From JANXUC01 sp043782485 (lineage in GTDB: Bacteria > Acidobacteriota > Terriglobia > Terriglobales > Acidobacteriaceae), in assembly GCA_043782485.1 (NCBI GenBank), contig JAYWAL010000038.1:1-17150 (forward strand): a stretch of DNA of 17,150 nt. The letters run 5' to 3'. Under the pieces are notes generated by a model, which saw nothing but the letters and a program-made list of their open reading frames with translations, was not told where the DNA came from and did not search any database. The position numbers were made by a program, and so were the translations under genes. Positions 6,737-14,613 of this stretch are shown piece by piece (positions within the stretch are counted from its first letter, which is position 1; every line of letters begins with the position of its first letter).

Positions 6737-7822
6737 TTACTTCACTTTCCGGAGGGATAGTTTCTGCCCGGGCGCTCGGCCGGTCGAGTTGCGAACCATG
6801 AACTCCGGCTCGACCGTAATCAGCCTGGGGAACGAGTCCGAGTTGGGTCGGGCGATGCGCTGGAGCAGATGTTCGGCGGCGATGACGCCCATCTTGCGCA
6901 GCGGTTGCCGGACGGTGGTCAGGCTGGGATTTTGAAACGCCGCGCCGGTAATGTCATCAAAGCCGACCACGGAGACGTCCTCGGGAACGCGAAGCCCAGC
7001 CTCCCGCAGGGCCCGGATGGCACCAATGGCGGAAATATCGTTAAAGCTGAAGAGCGCGGTGAAAGGCTCGCCCTTGGCGAGCAGCTTTTGCGTAACGTGG
7101 TAACCCAGGTCCGGAGTGGGCTGGTCGCCGCGCAACTGGGTGGTGAGCTTGGAGTGAATCTTCAGGTGGAGCCGACCGGCGGTTTCGACGATTGCGTTCC
7201 AGCGCACCTGGGTGTCGGAACTGAACTCCTGCCCTTTGATGAACGCCACGCGTTCGTGACCTTGCCGCACCAGATGCTCCAGAGCAAGGCGGGCGGCCAT
7301 TTGGTGGTCCAGCAAAATGTTGGTTACGCCTTTGACGTGGTTGTGCCCGGAGATGGTGACAACGGGGATGCCGAGGTTGTCGTGGGTCCACGGGGTATCG
7401 ACGGCGATGAGGCCATCGACGGAGCGCGCCAGCAGGAGCTTGGGATATTCGTCGATTAGGTCGGCGCGATGGCGATGGCTGGCGACAAAATAAAAGTATC
7501 CCTCGTGGAGAAGATGGTCTTCGATCCCGCTCATCACCATGGCGGCGTAGCCTTCACTGACTTCCGGGACGAGCACGCCGATCATAAAGCTGCGCTGCGT
7601 ACGGAGCGAGCGGGCGACGAAATTAGGGCGATATTTGTATTTGGCGGCGGCCGCGAAAATGCGATCTTTGGTGTCTTGCGGGATGGAATCCGCGACCGCT
7701 GAGCGGTTCATGACCAGCGAAACTGTGGCCGGGGAGAGCCCGAGACGATCCGCCAGAGACTTAAGGCTGACTTTTTTGGCTGGCTTGGGGGCCCGAACGC
7801 GAGGCGCTTTCTTGGACGGCAC
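6737..7822 (-). CDS. LacI-family transcriptional regulator
   Basis: Cytoplasmic DNA-binding regulator responding to a sugar, 361 residues from the chosen start. The helix-turn-helix VSLKSLADRLGLSPATVSLV is at residues 18-37, followed by the hinge-helix region (YRPNFVARSLRTQRS, 64-78) and a periplasmic-binding-protein-like sensor domain (GVLVPEVSEGYAAMVMSG...). The conserved C-terminal pattern VSVVGFDDITGAAFQNPSLT and TTVRQP is present. A longer frame begins at TTG 7858 but its extra residues (MFCGHAYGTLPL) look non-native; GTG at 7822 gives a typical basic tail before the HTH. Neither start has a strong ribosome site, so this is uncertain by 12 codons. It is placed just before the FHS-like transporter in one operon and next to glycoside hydrolases, so local control of their expression is inferred. 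Confidence 0.93.
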   Translation of the reverse strand: MPSKKAPRVRAPKPAKKVSLKSLADRLGLSPATVSLVMNRSAVADSIPQDTKDRIFAAAAKYKYRPNFVARSLRTQRSFMIGVLVPEVSEGYAAMVMSGIEDHLLHEGYFYFVASHRHRADLIDEYPKLLLARSVDGLIAVDTPWTHDNLGIPVVTISGHNHVKGVTNILLDHQMAARLALEHLVRQGHERVAFIKGQEFSSDTQVRWNAIVETAGRLHLKIHSKLTTQLRGDQPTPDLGYHVTQKLLAKGEPFTALFSFNDISAIGAIRALREAGLRVPEDVSVVGFDDITGAAFQNPSLTTVRQPLRKMGVIAAEHLLQRIARPNSDSFPRLITVEPEFMVRNSTGRAPGQKLSLRKVK

Positions 7823-7955
7823 GAGAGGCAGTGTCCCATAAGCGTGCCCGCAAAACAAGCGGGGGATTGCGTGGGCGTCGAATCAGGACACTCCGAATTT
7901 CGATTCCATTCGAGGGGGAGTGATTGGTTGGGTTGGGGGCTGGTGGCTTCTCAGA

Positions 7956-8100
7956 TGTCATTCCGAGAGTTGTCGTTCCGAGCGAAGCGAGGAATCCCGA
8001 TCCTTTAGAATCGACATCGCTCTCTCCAGCTTTTTCTCTGTGCGGCGTCGTCGCAAGAAAGCTGGAAAGTGTCGGACTACTCCGACACCTTGGGGATTCC
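7956..8100 (+). repeat. hairpin-bearing intergenic repeat, copy A
   Basis: Starts TGTCATTCCGAGAG and ends GGGGATTCC. It has a 40-base hairpin (8026-8065; CCAGCTTT...AAAGCTGG with inner TGCG/CGCA) and a second perfect 7-bp hairpin GTGTCGG-6-CCGACAC (8069-8088). It aligns along its whole length with copy B at 14614-14736 apart from a 15-base insertion that duplicates the TTCCGAG unit. It resembles the widespread GAGCGAAGCGAGG-type intergenic sequences of environmental bacteria. Confidence 0.65.
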
Positions 8101-8255
8101 ATTCGGCTGCGCTCAGGGCAGGCTCTTGCTTTGCTCGGAATAAAAGTTGCAAAACAAGAACCACTTCAGAGTCTTGCTAGTCGAGTTTAGGGATCTGCCT
8201 GGGAGGGTCTGATTCAGTCCTTGGCGAAACAACGGGGCACGACAGGAACGAGCCT

Positions 8256-8315
8256 CGGGGGCTAAAGCCCCTGATTTTATGAGGCTTTGGCGGCACGGCT
8301 GAAGCCGTGCCCTTT
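8256..8315 (+). repeat. two-hairpin repeat, copy 1
   Basis: Hairpin GGGGC-TAAA-GCCCC (8258-8271, allowing closing pairs) is followed after about 20 bases by the perfect GGCACGGC-TGAA-GCCGTGCC (8292-8311). It lies 65 bases after the GH144 gene's stop codon and could stabilise or terminate its message, although there is no T-run. Confidence 0.6.
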
Positions 8316-8380
8316 CAAGGCGCGTGCGAGGAGGGACCTTTTAGGGAACTTGACCAGGGTTTCCCTACCTGGAGCTAGTC

Positions 8381-10621
8381 CTAGCGCTGCTTTTCAGTTT
8401 CCTGATTCAGTTTTTCCAGCATGGTTTGGATTTCCGGATTCGACATGAACAGCTTCCAGACGAGGCCGGTGCGGTAGTTCTCCACCATGACGACGATGGG
8501 GGCCTGGTTGAGGCCGCCGTAGTTGGGACCGATCCAGTTTTGCGAGGGGTTATAGGCGTCGCGAGGGCCGTAGACGTCCCACATGGTCGCGCCCAGGTCG
8601 CGATAGTAATGCTTGAAGGCGAGCATGGAGGCGTCGGGCGTGTAGGGGAAGGACGACAGTGCGCCGGTCGGCGTGATGGTGCCGGAGCTGTTGGCTTCAT
8701 CGGGGGCGTGCGCCTGATAGCCGAACGGGCCGTCGCTGGCGCTCAAGCCCCAGGCATCGGCTCCGTAGCCCGCGAAGTGGTGCGGGTTGCGGATGCAGTA
8801 GGCGCGGTTGATGAGCGCGATGTTGCGATTGTTCACGAAATAGGACGCGGTGTACTTGTCATGCAGGCTATGCGGATCAAGGCCCAGGAATGGGTAGTGG
8901 GTGAAGAAGAGCGGGCCGCCATTGCCGACGCCGACATCCAGCTTGATGCCTTCATAGGTATTGCCGTTGGCGTAGTGATTGCCATCCTGCTGGCCCGACC
9001 AGCCCGCGCGGTACTCGAGGGCGCGCTGTGACTGGCTGGCCCACCCGGTGTAGTAGAGGCTGGCGGGGATGGAATGCGTGGGAGAGGCAATGCCCAGCAG
9101 ATAAACCGGAAGCGTTTCATTAAAGCCGAAGAGTGGGTGATGGATTTCCCAGGTCCACTGCGGAGACCAATGCCAGTAGAGGTTGGGGCTGTCGGGCGTT
9201 TCACGGTAGAAATCCCACTCGACGGTTTCCCAGAGTTTGGAAATGCGGCGGTAGAGGGCTTCTTCCTTTTCGTTCCTGGCATGGAAATATTGGCGGGCGG
9301 CGAGGAGGCCTTGCACGAGGAAGGAGGATTCGAGAACGTCCGCGCCGTTGTCAAACATGCCGAAGACGGGCATGGTTTTGCCGGTGCTGTCATCCATGTA
9401 GTGCGACCAAGCGCCGTGGTAGCGGTCAGCGTGTTCCAGGAACGTTACGATGCGGTTGAGGCGTTCGAGGCCCTGTTCGCGGGTGATGAAGCCGCGCTCG
9501 ACGCCGACGACCAGCGCCATGATGCCGAATCCGCTGGCTCCGGTGGCGACTACGCGATCATCGCCGGGGAGGCTTTCCTTGGCCATTCCGGAGTTGGGTT
9601 CGGCGGCGTCCCAGTAGAAGCGGAAACAGGCTTCCTGGAGCATGGTAAGGAGTTCGTCGTCGCTGAGTTCGCGGGTGGAGGCCGAGGCAGGTGTGGAAAG
9701 CGGCGACTGGCCATAAGTTTCGTCCGAGGCCGCGACTTTGTATTGGGCGGTGACGCCGGATTTGCCGAGGAAATCGGCATAGCGGGTGATGTTGGGCAGT
9801 TGCATGCCGACAGGTGTGAAGTCTTTGCCGTCGAGCGAGCGGTAAATCATGTAGCGACGCAAGCGGGGATCGGCGACAGGTTGCCAGGAGATATCGACGT
9901 GGCGGTCGTAGCCCTTGGCCTGGATGCCTTGCGGGGCGGGGAGAGCGGCGGCTTTGGCTAGGTCGTCATTGACGTGGACTTCATCCACGCGGATTTCATC
10001 CACAATTAGAACGTGATGCGTGTTATCGCCAGCATCTTGCTGGAAGATGATGTTTTGCAATTGCGCGGGATGGAACTCATAGACGGAAGCGGTGTGAAAT
10101 GCCGAAAATGGAATACGAACCTGGGTCCATTGGTGAGCGGGAAGATCGCCGGTGATGGGGCCGATGGGCAGCGGCTCGGTGAAGCTGCCGGGAAACTCGG
10201 CGACTTGCAGGCCGTCACGAGTGTTGGACAGCACGACGCGTGGGAGCGCCGCGGCGGGAATGGCTTCCGGGGAATAGATCCAGAAATAGAGATTGGATCC
10301 GATGAGTCCGGGAAAGCGGTTGCGGAAGTTGATGATGCGCACGTTGGCCTGCCAGTTCCCTCCGGGCTTCGACTGCCAATCGAGTCGGAGGGCATTGGGC
10401 GGGGTGAGAACGTTTTTAGTTTCGAGCGGGAGGCGCTGGTTCTCGCCCACGCAGGCCAGCGTGCTGCCTCCGCTGGCTTCGCCGAAGCTGTAGAAGTAGG
10501 AGTCGGCGGTGAGGCTGTTGTCGAAGAACGTGTGGCGATAGTAGTCGTCGGCGAAGGCGGGCTGAATGGCGAATAGCGCGAGGACGAAGTATTTTGAAAG
10601 CGTGCGGAGCGACATGATCAT
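8381..10621 (-). CDS. secreted GH144-type beta-1,2-glucanase with N-terminal accessory domains
   Basis: Exported glycoside hydrolase, 746 residues; the glycoamylase-like family (PF10091) includes GH144 endo-beta-1,2-glucanases. Residues 1-24 form a Sec signal peptide (cut near AFA/DD). Residues about 25-218 form a beta-rich, carbohydrate-binding-like domain (NALRLDWQSKPGG, WTQVRIPFSAF, LIVDEIRVDEV). Residues 225-316 look like fibronectin type III (PQGIQAKGYDRHVDISWQP, RRYMIYRSLDG). Residues 319-735 form the catalytic (alpha/alpha)6-type domain with family landmarks FDNGADVLESSFLVQGLL (423-440), WGLSASDGPFGY (624-635), YGPRDAYNP (684-692) and MVENYRTGLVWKLFM. I cannot name the catalytic residues with certainty. 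ATG at 10621 has AGGA 4 bases upstream; a second ATG two codons later is as plausible. It starts 32 bases after the second GH144 gene, so the two probably form an operon. Confidence 0.88.
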   Translation of the reverse strand: MIMSLRTLSKYFVLALFAIQPAFADDYYRHTFFDNSLTADSYFYSFGEASGGSTLACVGENQRLPLETKNVLTPPNALRLDWQSKPGGNWQANVRIINFRNRFPGLIGSNLYFWIYSPEAIPAAALPRVVLSNTRDGLQVAEFPGSFTEPLPIGPITGDLPAHQWTQVRIPFSAFHTASVYEFHPAQLQNIIFQQDAGDNTHHVLIVDEIRVDEVHVNDDLAKAAALPAPQGIQAKGYDRHVDISWQPVADPRLRRYMIYRSLDGKDFTPVGMQLPNITRYADFLGKSGVTAQYKVAASDETYGQSPLSTPASASTRELSDDELLTMLQEACFRFYWDAAEPNSGMAKESLPGDDRVVATGASGFGIMALVVGVERGFITREQGLERLNRIVTFLEHADRYHGAWSHYMDDSTGKTMPVFGMFDNGADVLESSFLVQGLLAARQYFHARNEKEEALYRRISKLWETVEWDFYRETPDSPNLYWHWSPQWTWEIHHPLFGFNETLPVYLLGIASPTHSIPASLYYTGWASQSQRALEYRAGWSGQQDGNHYANGNTYEGIKLDVGVGNGGPLFFTHYPFLGLDPHSLHDKYTASYFVNNRNIALINRAYCIRNPHHFAGYGADAWGLSASDGPFGYQAHAPDEANSSGTITPTGALSSFPYTPDASMLAFKHYYRDLGATMWDVYGPRDAYNPSQNWIGPNYGGLNQAPIVVMVENYRTGLVWKLFMSNPEIQTMLEKLNQETEKQR

Positions 10622-10653
10622 GTAATCCTAATTGTTCAGAATTCCAAACATTG

Positions 10654-11985
10654 CTATTTGCCGGGAGTGCTCGCGGCAGGAGTGCGCCGGAACCCGGCCT
10701 TGTCCATTGCCGACTGCGCCTCCGGATTCTTCATGAAAGTCTCCCAGACGAATCCGGAACGCTGATTTTCCGCCATGAGCATGGTGATGCCGACATCAAT
10801 GCCAATGACGTCCGGGTTGTACCAGCCGGTGAGGGGATTGAAAGCATCAACGAAGCCGTATCGTCCCCAGGCGCCCAGCTTGCCGTAGTGCCCACGAATT
10901 TCGCGGAGAACCTTGATGCAGTCGTCAAAGGCAAAGGGGAGCGAGCCGCCAGCGGCGCAGGGCACGATGGAACCATCGAGTTCGCCAATTTCCGGCGGGC
11001 CGCCCCAGGCGGTGTAGCCGTGAGCGCTGTCGGAGGCGGAAATGCCCCAGAGAGTTTCGGTGTAGTCGGGAAAGCGGTCGTGCAGGGAGAGGCAGAAAAG
11101 CTTGTGAGCTTTTGTTGCTTTTACGGAATTTTCGAAGAAGTCGGCGTGCTGGTCGCTCTTGTGCCGGAAATCAAACCAGGCTTGGGAGTACTGGTGGGTG
11201 AAGATGGGGTCGCTTCCTGAAATGAAATCCAGCCCTTGATAGTGGATGACGGGGCGCGTCCAGGATTCCCACGTGCTCGCCGGGACCGGGTGCGTGGGGG
11301 AACCGAGGGCAAGCAGGTAGATCATCATGAGTTCGCAGTAGTGCGCCCAACGCGCTTCCAGGAAACCGCTTTCCGGAGTCCACCCCATGGAGAAGGACTG
11401 CCCGCCGTTGAGCATCCAGGGCCAGTCGACGCGCTCGTAGATTTTGGTGGCGAGGTCTTTGATTTCCGGATCGGCAAAATGCTGGCGGGCGGTGAGGATG
11501 CCGCAGAGTAGCAGGGAAGAGTCACTGGAGGAAAGCTCGCATTTGTCCCAGCGCGCTCCGGTGTTCACGTCCTGGAAATGGTAGAAGAAGCCGTGTTCTT
11601 GCGGCATGTCCTTCCATAAAAAGCGGAGGGTACGCTGAACCCGGTCGACAATCTCCGCGGGTTTGCCATAGCCGCGCTGGTCGGCGATGCAGAGTCCGCC
11701 GAGACCGAAGCCAGTGGCGGCGATGCTGGCCATTTTGCGTGTTTCCTTTCCGTTCAGGAGAGAGCGGTCGAGGATTTGCCCGGTGATGGGGCTGGCTTGC
11801 TCCCAAAAATAGCTGAAGCTTGCGCGTTCGATTTCGTCCAGGAACTGGTCGTCGGGAGCGCCGTAGGGCGGGTCGGGGGACGTGACTGGAGTCTTGGGAG
11901 CACAGCCGGTCAACGCCGAACCGGCTATCCCCAGGGCCGAGAGGCGCAGCCATTGGCGGCGCGTGAGAGGTTGATCGGGTTGCAT
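10654..11985 (-). CDS. Tat-exported lipoprotein, GH144-type beta-1,2-glucanase
   Basis: Single-domain GH144/PF10091 hydrolase, 443 residues, predicted to be folded before export by the Tat system and anchored as a lipoprotein. The N-terminus has twin arginines in TRRQWLRL (Arg9-Arg10) and a lipobox LTGC (Cys28). The catalytic domain runs from about 45 to 430, with ATGFGLGGLCIADQRGYG (90-107), GSPTHPVPASTWESW, WGISASDSAHGY (313-324), YGFVDAFNP (376-384) and MLMAENQRSGFVWETFMKNPE. These match the corresponding blocks of the 746-residue neighbour, so the two are paralogues, but this one lacks the carbohydrate-binding-like and FnIII domains. An AAGGCAGG ribosome site sits a few bases before the ATG at 11985. 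Assignment to GH144 is by motif recall; exact specificity (endo- or exo-acting on beta-1,2-glucan) is inferred. Confidence 0.9.
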   Translation of the reverse strand: MQPDQPLTRRQWLRLSALGIAGSALTGCAPKTPVTSPDPPYGAPDDQFLDEIERASFSYFWEQASPITGQILDRSLLNGKETRKMASIAATGFGLGGLCIADQRGYGKPAEIVDRVQRTLRFLWKDMPQEHGFFYHFQDVNTGARWDKCELSSSDSSLLLCGILTARQHFADPEIKDLATKIYERVDWPWMLNGGQSFSMGWTPESGFLEARWAHYCELMMIYLLALGSPTHPVPASTWESWTRPVIHYQGLDFISGSDPIFTHQYSQAWFDFRHKSDQHADFFENSVKATKAHKLFCLSLHDRFPDYTETLWGISASDSAHGYTAWGGPPEIGELDGSIVPCAAGGSLPFAFDDCIKVLREIRGHYGKLGAWGRYGFVDAFNPLTGWYNPDVIGIDVGITMLMAENQRSGFVWETFMKNPEAQSAMDKAGFRRTPAASTPGK

Positions 11986-12053
11986 GATGGCCTGCCTTCT
12001 TGCGGGATCACTGCTTAACAGCCCGTGGTGAAACTCAAATTTCTAAATCGCAG

Positions 12054-12112
12054 CGCCTAAAGGCGAGTGAAAATTTAGCCCTCAGGGCACGGCTGAAGCC
12101 AGGCCCTGATAC
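12054..12112 (+). repeat. two-hairpin repeat, copy 2
   Basis: CGCC-TAAA-GGCG (12054-12065) keeps the TAAA loop of copy 1 with a different stem. TCAGGGC...GCCCTGA (12082-12109) encloses GGC-TGAA-GCC, again keeping the inner loop. It lies in the 151-base spacer between the GH3 gene and the lipoprotein GH144 gene. Confidence 0.6.
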
Positions 12113-12136
12113 AAATCTTACTTTCACCACTGGCTG

Positions 12137-14452
12137 CTAAGGGACAATGTTCAACTCCGCGGCGGTGCCGCTGGCGGAATCCGGACTAATCCATACGGTG
12201 GCTTTCGACGGCTCGGCGGCGAGGCGGTTTTGATCGTTCCATAGCGTGAACGCCTCGGCATCCAGAGGGAAGGTAACCTTTTTAGTCTCACCCGGCGCCA
12301 GGGTGATGCGTTGAAAGCCCTTTAGCGCGCGCACAGGCTGCGCCACACTGGTGCCGCGCAGGCGCACGTAAAGCTGAACGACTTCGTCGCCCGCCACCTT
12401 GCCGGTATTGGTCACGGATGCCGTCGCGGTCAATACGGCAGTGCCGCTAGCCAGCGCGCCATTCAGGTTGGCTGCGGAAAGTTCCCTGGTATCGATTTCC
12501 GTGTTTCCGAATCCGAACGTCGTGTAGGAAAGGCCAAATCCGAAGGGAAACAGCGGGCTGTTCACTTCATCAATGTAGCGCGAGACATACTTGTTGTCGC
12601 CGTCCCCGGGCGGCTTGTTGAGGTCGGCTTTGTCCGCCGGACGGCCCGTGTTCAGGGCGTTGTAGTAGAGAGGAATTTGCCCTACGGTGCGCGGCCAGCT
12701 GACGACGAGTTTGCCGCTGGGGTTCGATTCGCCGAAGAGAGCGCTGGCCAAGGCCGGTCCGGCCTGGATGCCCGGAAACCATGATGCCATGACAGCGGGA
12801 ATGTGTTGGAACGCCCAGGGCAGCGTGAGCGGCCGGCCACTGAAGATGAGCAAGACAACAGGTTTGCCGGTGGCGGCGACTTTTTCCATGAGTTCTTGTT
12901 GTCGTCCCGGAACGTCAAGTCTGGAACGCGAAGATGCTTCGCCGGACATCTCCCATGGGTGCTCGCCTAAAGTGAGGATGACCACATCCGCTTTGCTGGC
13001 CGCCGTTACAGCGTCGGCGATGCCCTGGTCGGTGCCGTCGAGAAAGCCCGCGCCCTTGGCGCGAAAAACGTTGGCCGCGCCGAGGCGCATATTTAGAACA
13101 GCAACGAGAGAGGCGACATCTTCGCCCTGGCCGAGACCGGCCCAAGCCCCCAACATGGTGGCGGGGTCGTCGGCGAGCGGGCCGATCAGCGCAATGCTAT
13201 GCACGCTGCTCGAAAGAGGCAGCAGGGGCGCTCCGCTCGGGCCGGGTGCGTTTTTCAGCAAAACAAAAGACTGTTCCGCTGCGGTCCGCGCCACAGGGAG
13301 ATACTCCGGGCGCAGCAGAGCCGCTTTTTCCTTGCTTTCGTCGGTGTACGGGTTTTCGAAAAGCCCCAGGGCAAACTTCACGCGCAGCACATGCCGTACC
13401 GCGGTATCGAGTTCCGTTTGCGAAACGGCTCCGGATTGGACCAGATGCGCGAGGTGATCGTGGTACAGGCTGCTGGCCATATCGATATCCACGCCGCCGA
13501 GAAACCCTTTGCGCGCGGCGGTCTCGCCGTCATTGGCGATTCCGTGGGCCATCAATTCCATGACTGAGGTCCAGTCGCTATCGACGATGCCCTGGAAGCC
13601 CCATTCCTTGCGGAGAACCTGTTTCAAAGTGAAAGGATTGGCCGAGGAGGGAACGCCATTGAGCGAGTTGAATGCGCTCATGATGCTGGCCGAACCCGCA
13701 TTCACAGCGGCGTGGAACGGTGGCAGGTAAAACTGGCGCAGCGTATGCTCGGAAATTTCAGTGCTGTTGTAGTCGCGGCCGCCTTCAGCAGCGCCGTATC
13801 CGACATAGTGTTTGGCGCAAGCGGCAATGCTATCCGGCGCGTCCAGCCGCTGGCCTTGGTAGCCGCGTACATAGGCAGCCGCCATGGCCGAGCCCAGAAA
13901 CGGATCTTCGCCCGCGCCTTCCGCCATGCGCCCCCAGCGCGGGTCGCGAGCAATATCCACCATGGGCGAAAACGTCCAACGCACGCCGCTGGCGGAGGCT
14001 TCCCGCGCCGCAATGCGCGAAGCCTTTTCCACAAGCGCAGGATTCCAGGTCGATGCCAGGGCTAGCGGAATCGGGAATTCCGTTCTAAATCCGTGAATCA
14101 CGTCCAGACCGAAAATCACCGGGATATGAAGACGCGACTTCTCGACCGCGACGTGCTGGTAAGCATTGACTTCCTTGGCGGTGGAAATGTTGAATAACGC
14201 GCCGATTTGCCCCTTCGCCAGCATGTCGTTGTAATCCGTCATACCGGTGCCGGGTCCGGTGGGCTGCCCGGCGGAATATTGGGCCAACTGGCCAACTTTC
14301 TCGTCCAAAGTCATCTGGCCGAGCAGCGAGTCTACTTTAGCGTCGAGGCTGGGATCGTAGATGCCGGTGGTCGGAAGCTTGGTAGCACTTTGGCCCACAG
14401 CTCCACATGCTAGTACTAACGAAACTGAAACAAGATATTTTACGTTGCGCAC
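12137..14452 (-). CDS. GH3 beta-glucosidase, BglX-like, exported
   Basis: Glycoside hydrolase family 3 enzyme that removes terminal beta-linked glucose, 771 residues. Start is GTG at 14452, giving MRNVKYLVSVSLVLACG, a signal peptide with a lipobox-like VLAC; a G-run at 14462-14466 lies 9 bases upstream. A TTG frame extends to 14497 but spoils the signal peptide. The N-domain carries IFGLDVIHG, DPRWGRMAEGAGEDPFL, the KHY pair (Lys214-His215) and GGRDYNSTEIS. The likely nucleophile is Asp293 in GIVDSDWTSV. In the second domain, SGEASSRSRLDVP holds the probable acid/base Glu505, by analogy with E. coli BglX. A C-terminal FnIII-like domain follows PFGFGLSYTTF. Beside two GH144 genes, sophoro-oligosaccharides are the probable substrate; broad beta-glucosidase activity is the alternative. 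Confidence 0.94.
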   Translation of the reverse strand: MRNVKYLVSVSLVLACGAVGQSATKLPTTGIYDPSLDAKVDSLLGQMTLDEKVGQLAQYSAGQPTGPGTGMTDYNDMLAKGQIGALFNISTAKEVNAYQHVAVEKSRLHIPVIFGLDVIHGFRTEFPIPLALASTWNPALVEKASRIAAREASASGVRWTFSPMVDIARDPRWGRMAEGAGEDPFLGSAMAAAYVRGYQGQRLDAPDSIAACAKHYVGYGAAEGGRDYNSTEISEHTLRQFYLPPFHAAVNAGSASIMSAFNSLNGVPSSANPFTLKQVLRKEWGFQGIVDSDWTSVMELMAHGIANDGETAARKGFLGGVDIDMASSLYHDHLAHLVQSGAVSQTELDTAVRHVLRVKFALGLFENPYTDESKEKAALLRPEYLPVARTAAEQSFVLLKNAPGPSGAPLLPLSSSVHSIALIGPLADDPATMLGAWAGLGQGEDVASLVAVLNMRLGAANVFRAKGAGFLDGTDQGIADAVTAASKADVVILTLGEHPWEMSGEASSRSRLDVPGRQQELMEKVAATGKPVVLLIFSGRPLTLPWAFQHIPAVMASWFPGIQAGPALASALFGESNPSGKLVVSWPRTVGQIPLYYNALNTGRPADKADLNKPPGDGDNKYVSRYIDEVNSPLFPFGFGLSYTTFGFGNTEIDTRELSAANLNGALASGTAVLTATASVTNTGKVAGDEVVQLYVRLRGTSVAQPVRALKGFQRITLAPGETKKVTFPLDAEAFTLWNDQNRLAAEPSKATVWISPDSASGTAAELNIVP

Positions 14453-14474
14453 GATCCGGTACCCCCGCTGTGAT

Positions 14475-14502
14475 TCATCAAGAATTATGATCGTCAAGAA
14501 TT
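14475..14502. promoter_or_regulatory. 12-base direct repeat in the GH3 leader, possible operator
   Basis: TCATCAAGAATT (14475-14486) and TCGTCAAGAATT (14491-14502) differ at one base and have a 16-base period, placing them on about the same helical face after one and a half turns. They lie between the extended -10 candidate and the GTG start, a position suited to repressor binding. Confidence 0.5.
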
Positions 14503-14518
14503 GGTGTTGCCGGACAGC

Positions 14519-14527
14519 ATCATACCA
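14519..14527 (-). promoter_or_regulatory. extended -10 promoter of the GH3 gene
   Basis: TGGTATGAT on the minus strand combines a TGn extension with TATGAT (5 of 6 to TATAAT). No good -35 lies upstream, as expected for extended -10 promoters. The predicted leader is about 60 bases and carries the direct repeats. Confidence 0.45.
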
Positions 14528-14613
14528 GTTGGCGTTCCGGTGGAGCTATTGCTAAATCGATTTGTTAGTGGTTAAGGGAAACCCTCAACATGGTCCTTCA
14601 ATTTTGTGTGACC

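Larger units (their letters stand above)
7823..8380. other. repeat-rich spacer between LacI and GH144 genes
   Basis: 558 bases without a supported gene. It contains copy A of the 130-base hairpin repeat (7956-8100) and one copy of the two-hairpin repeat (8256-8315). Upstream of the regulator, GAAT-4-ATTC within CGAATTTCGATTCCATTCG (near 7893-7911) could be an operator but is weak. Its length makes it likely that LacI-MFS is transcribed separately from the hydrolases. Confidence 0.5.

Noticed and set aside
7920..8190. Small plus-strand genes of 86-88 codons in the LacI-GH144 spacer
   Set aside because: They coincide with the hairpin repeat, have Arg/Ser-rich translations and lack ribosome sites.
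8292..8311. Intrinsic terminator at the GGCACGGC palindrome
   Set aside because: The stem is strong but no T-run follows on either strand (only TTT), so it is listed as part of a repeat instead.
9074..9961. 295-codon open frame on the plus strand inside the long GH144 gene
   Set aside because: It is antisense to a well-supported catalytic domain; high GC leaves the opposite strand open. The Gly/Ala/Val-rich translation shows no family resemblance.
12687..13457. 256-codon open frame on the plus strand inside GH3
   Set aside because: Antisense shadow of the GH3 gene, no domain and no ribosome site.
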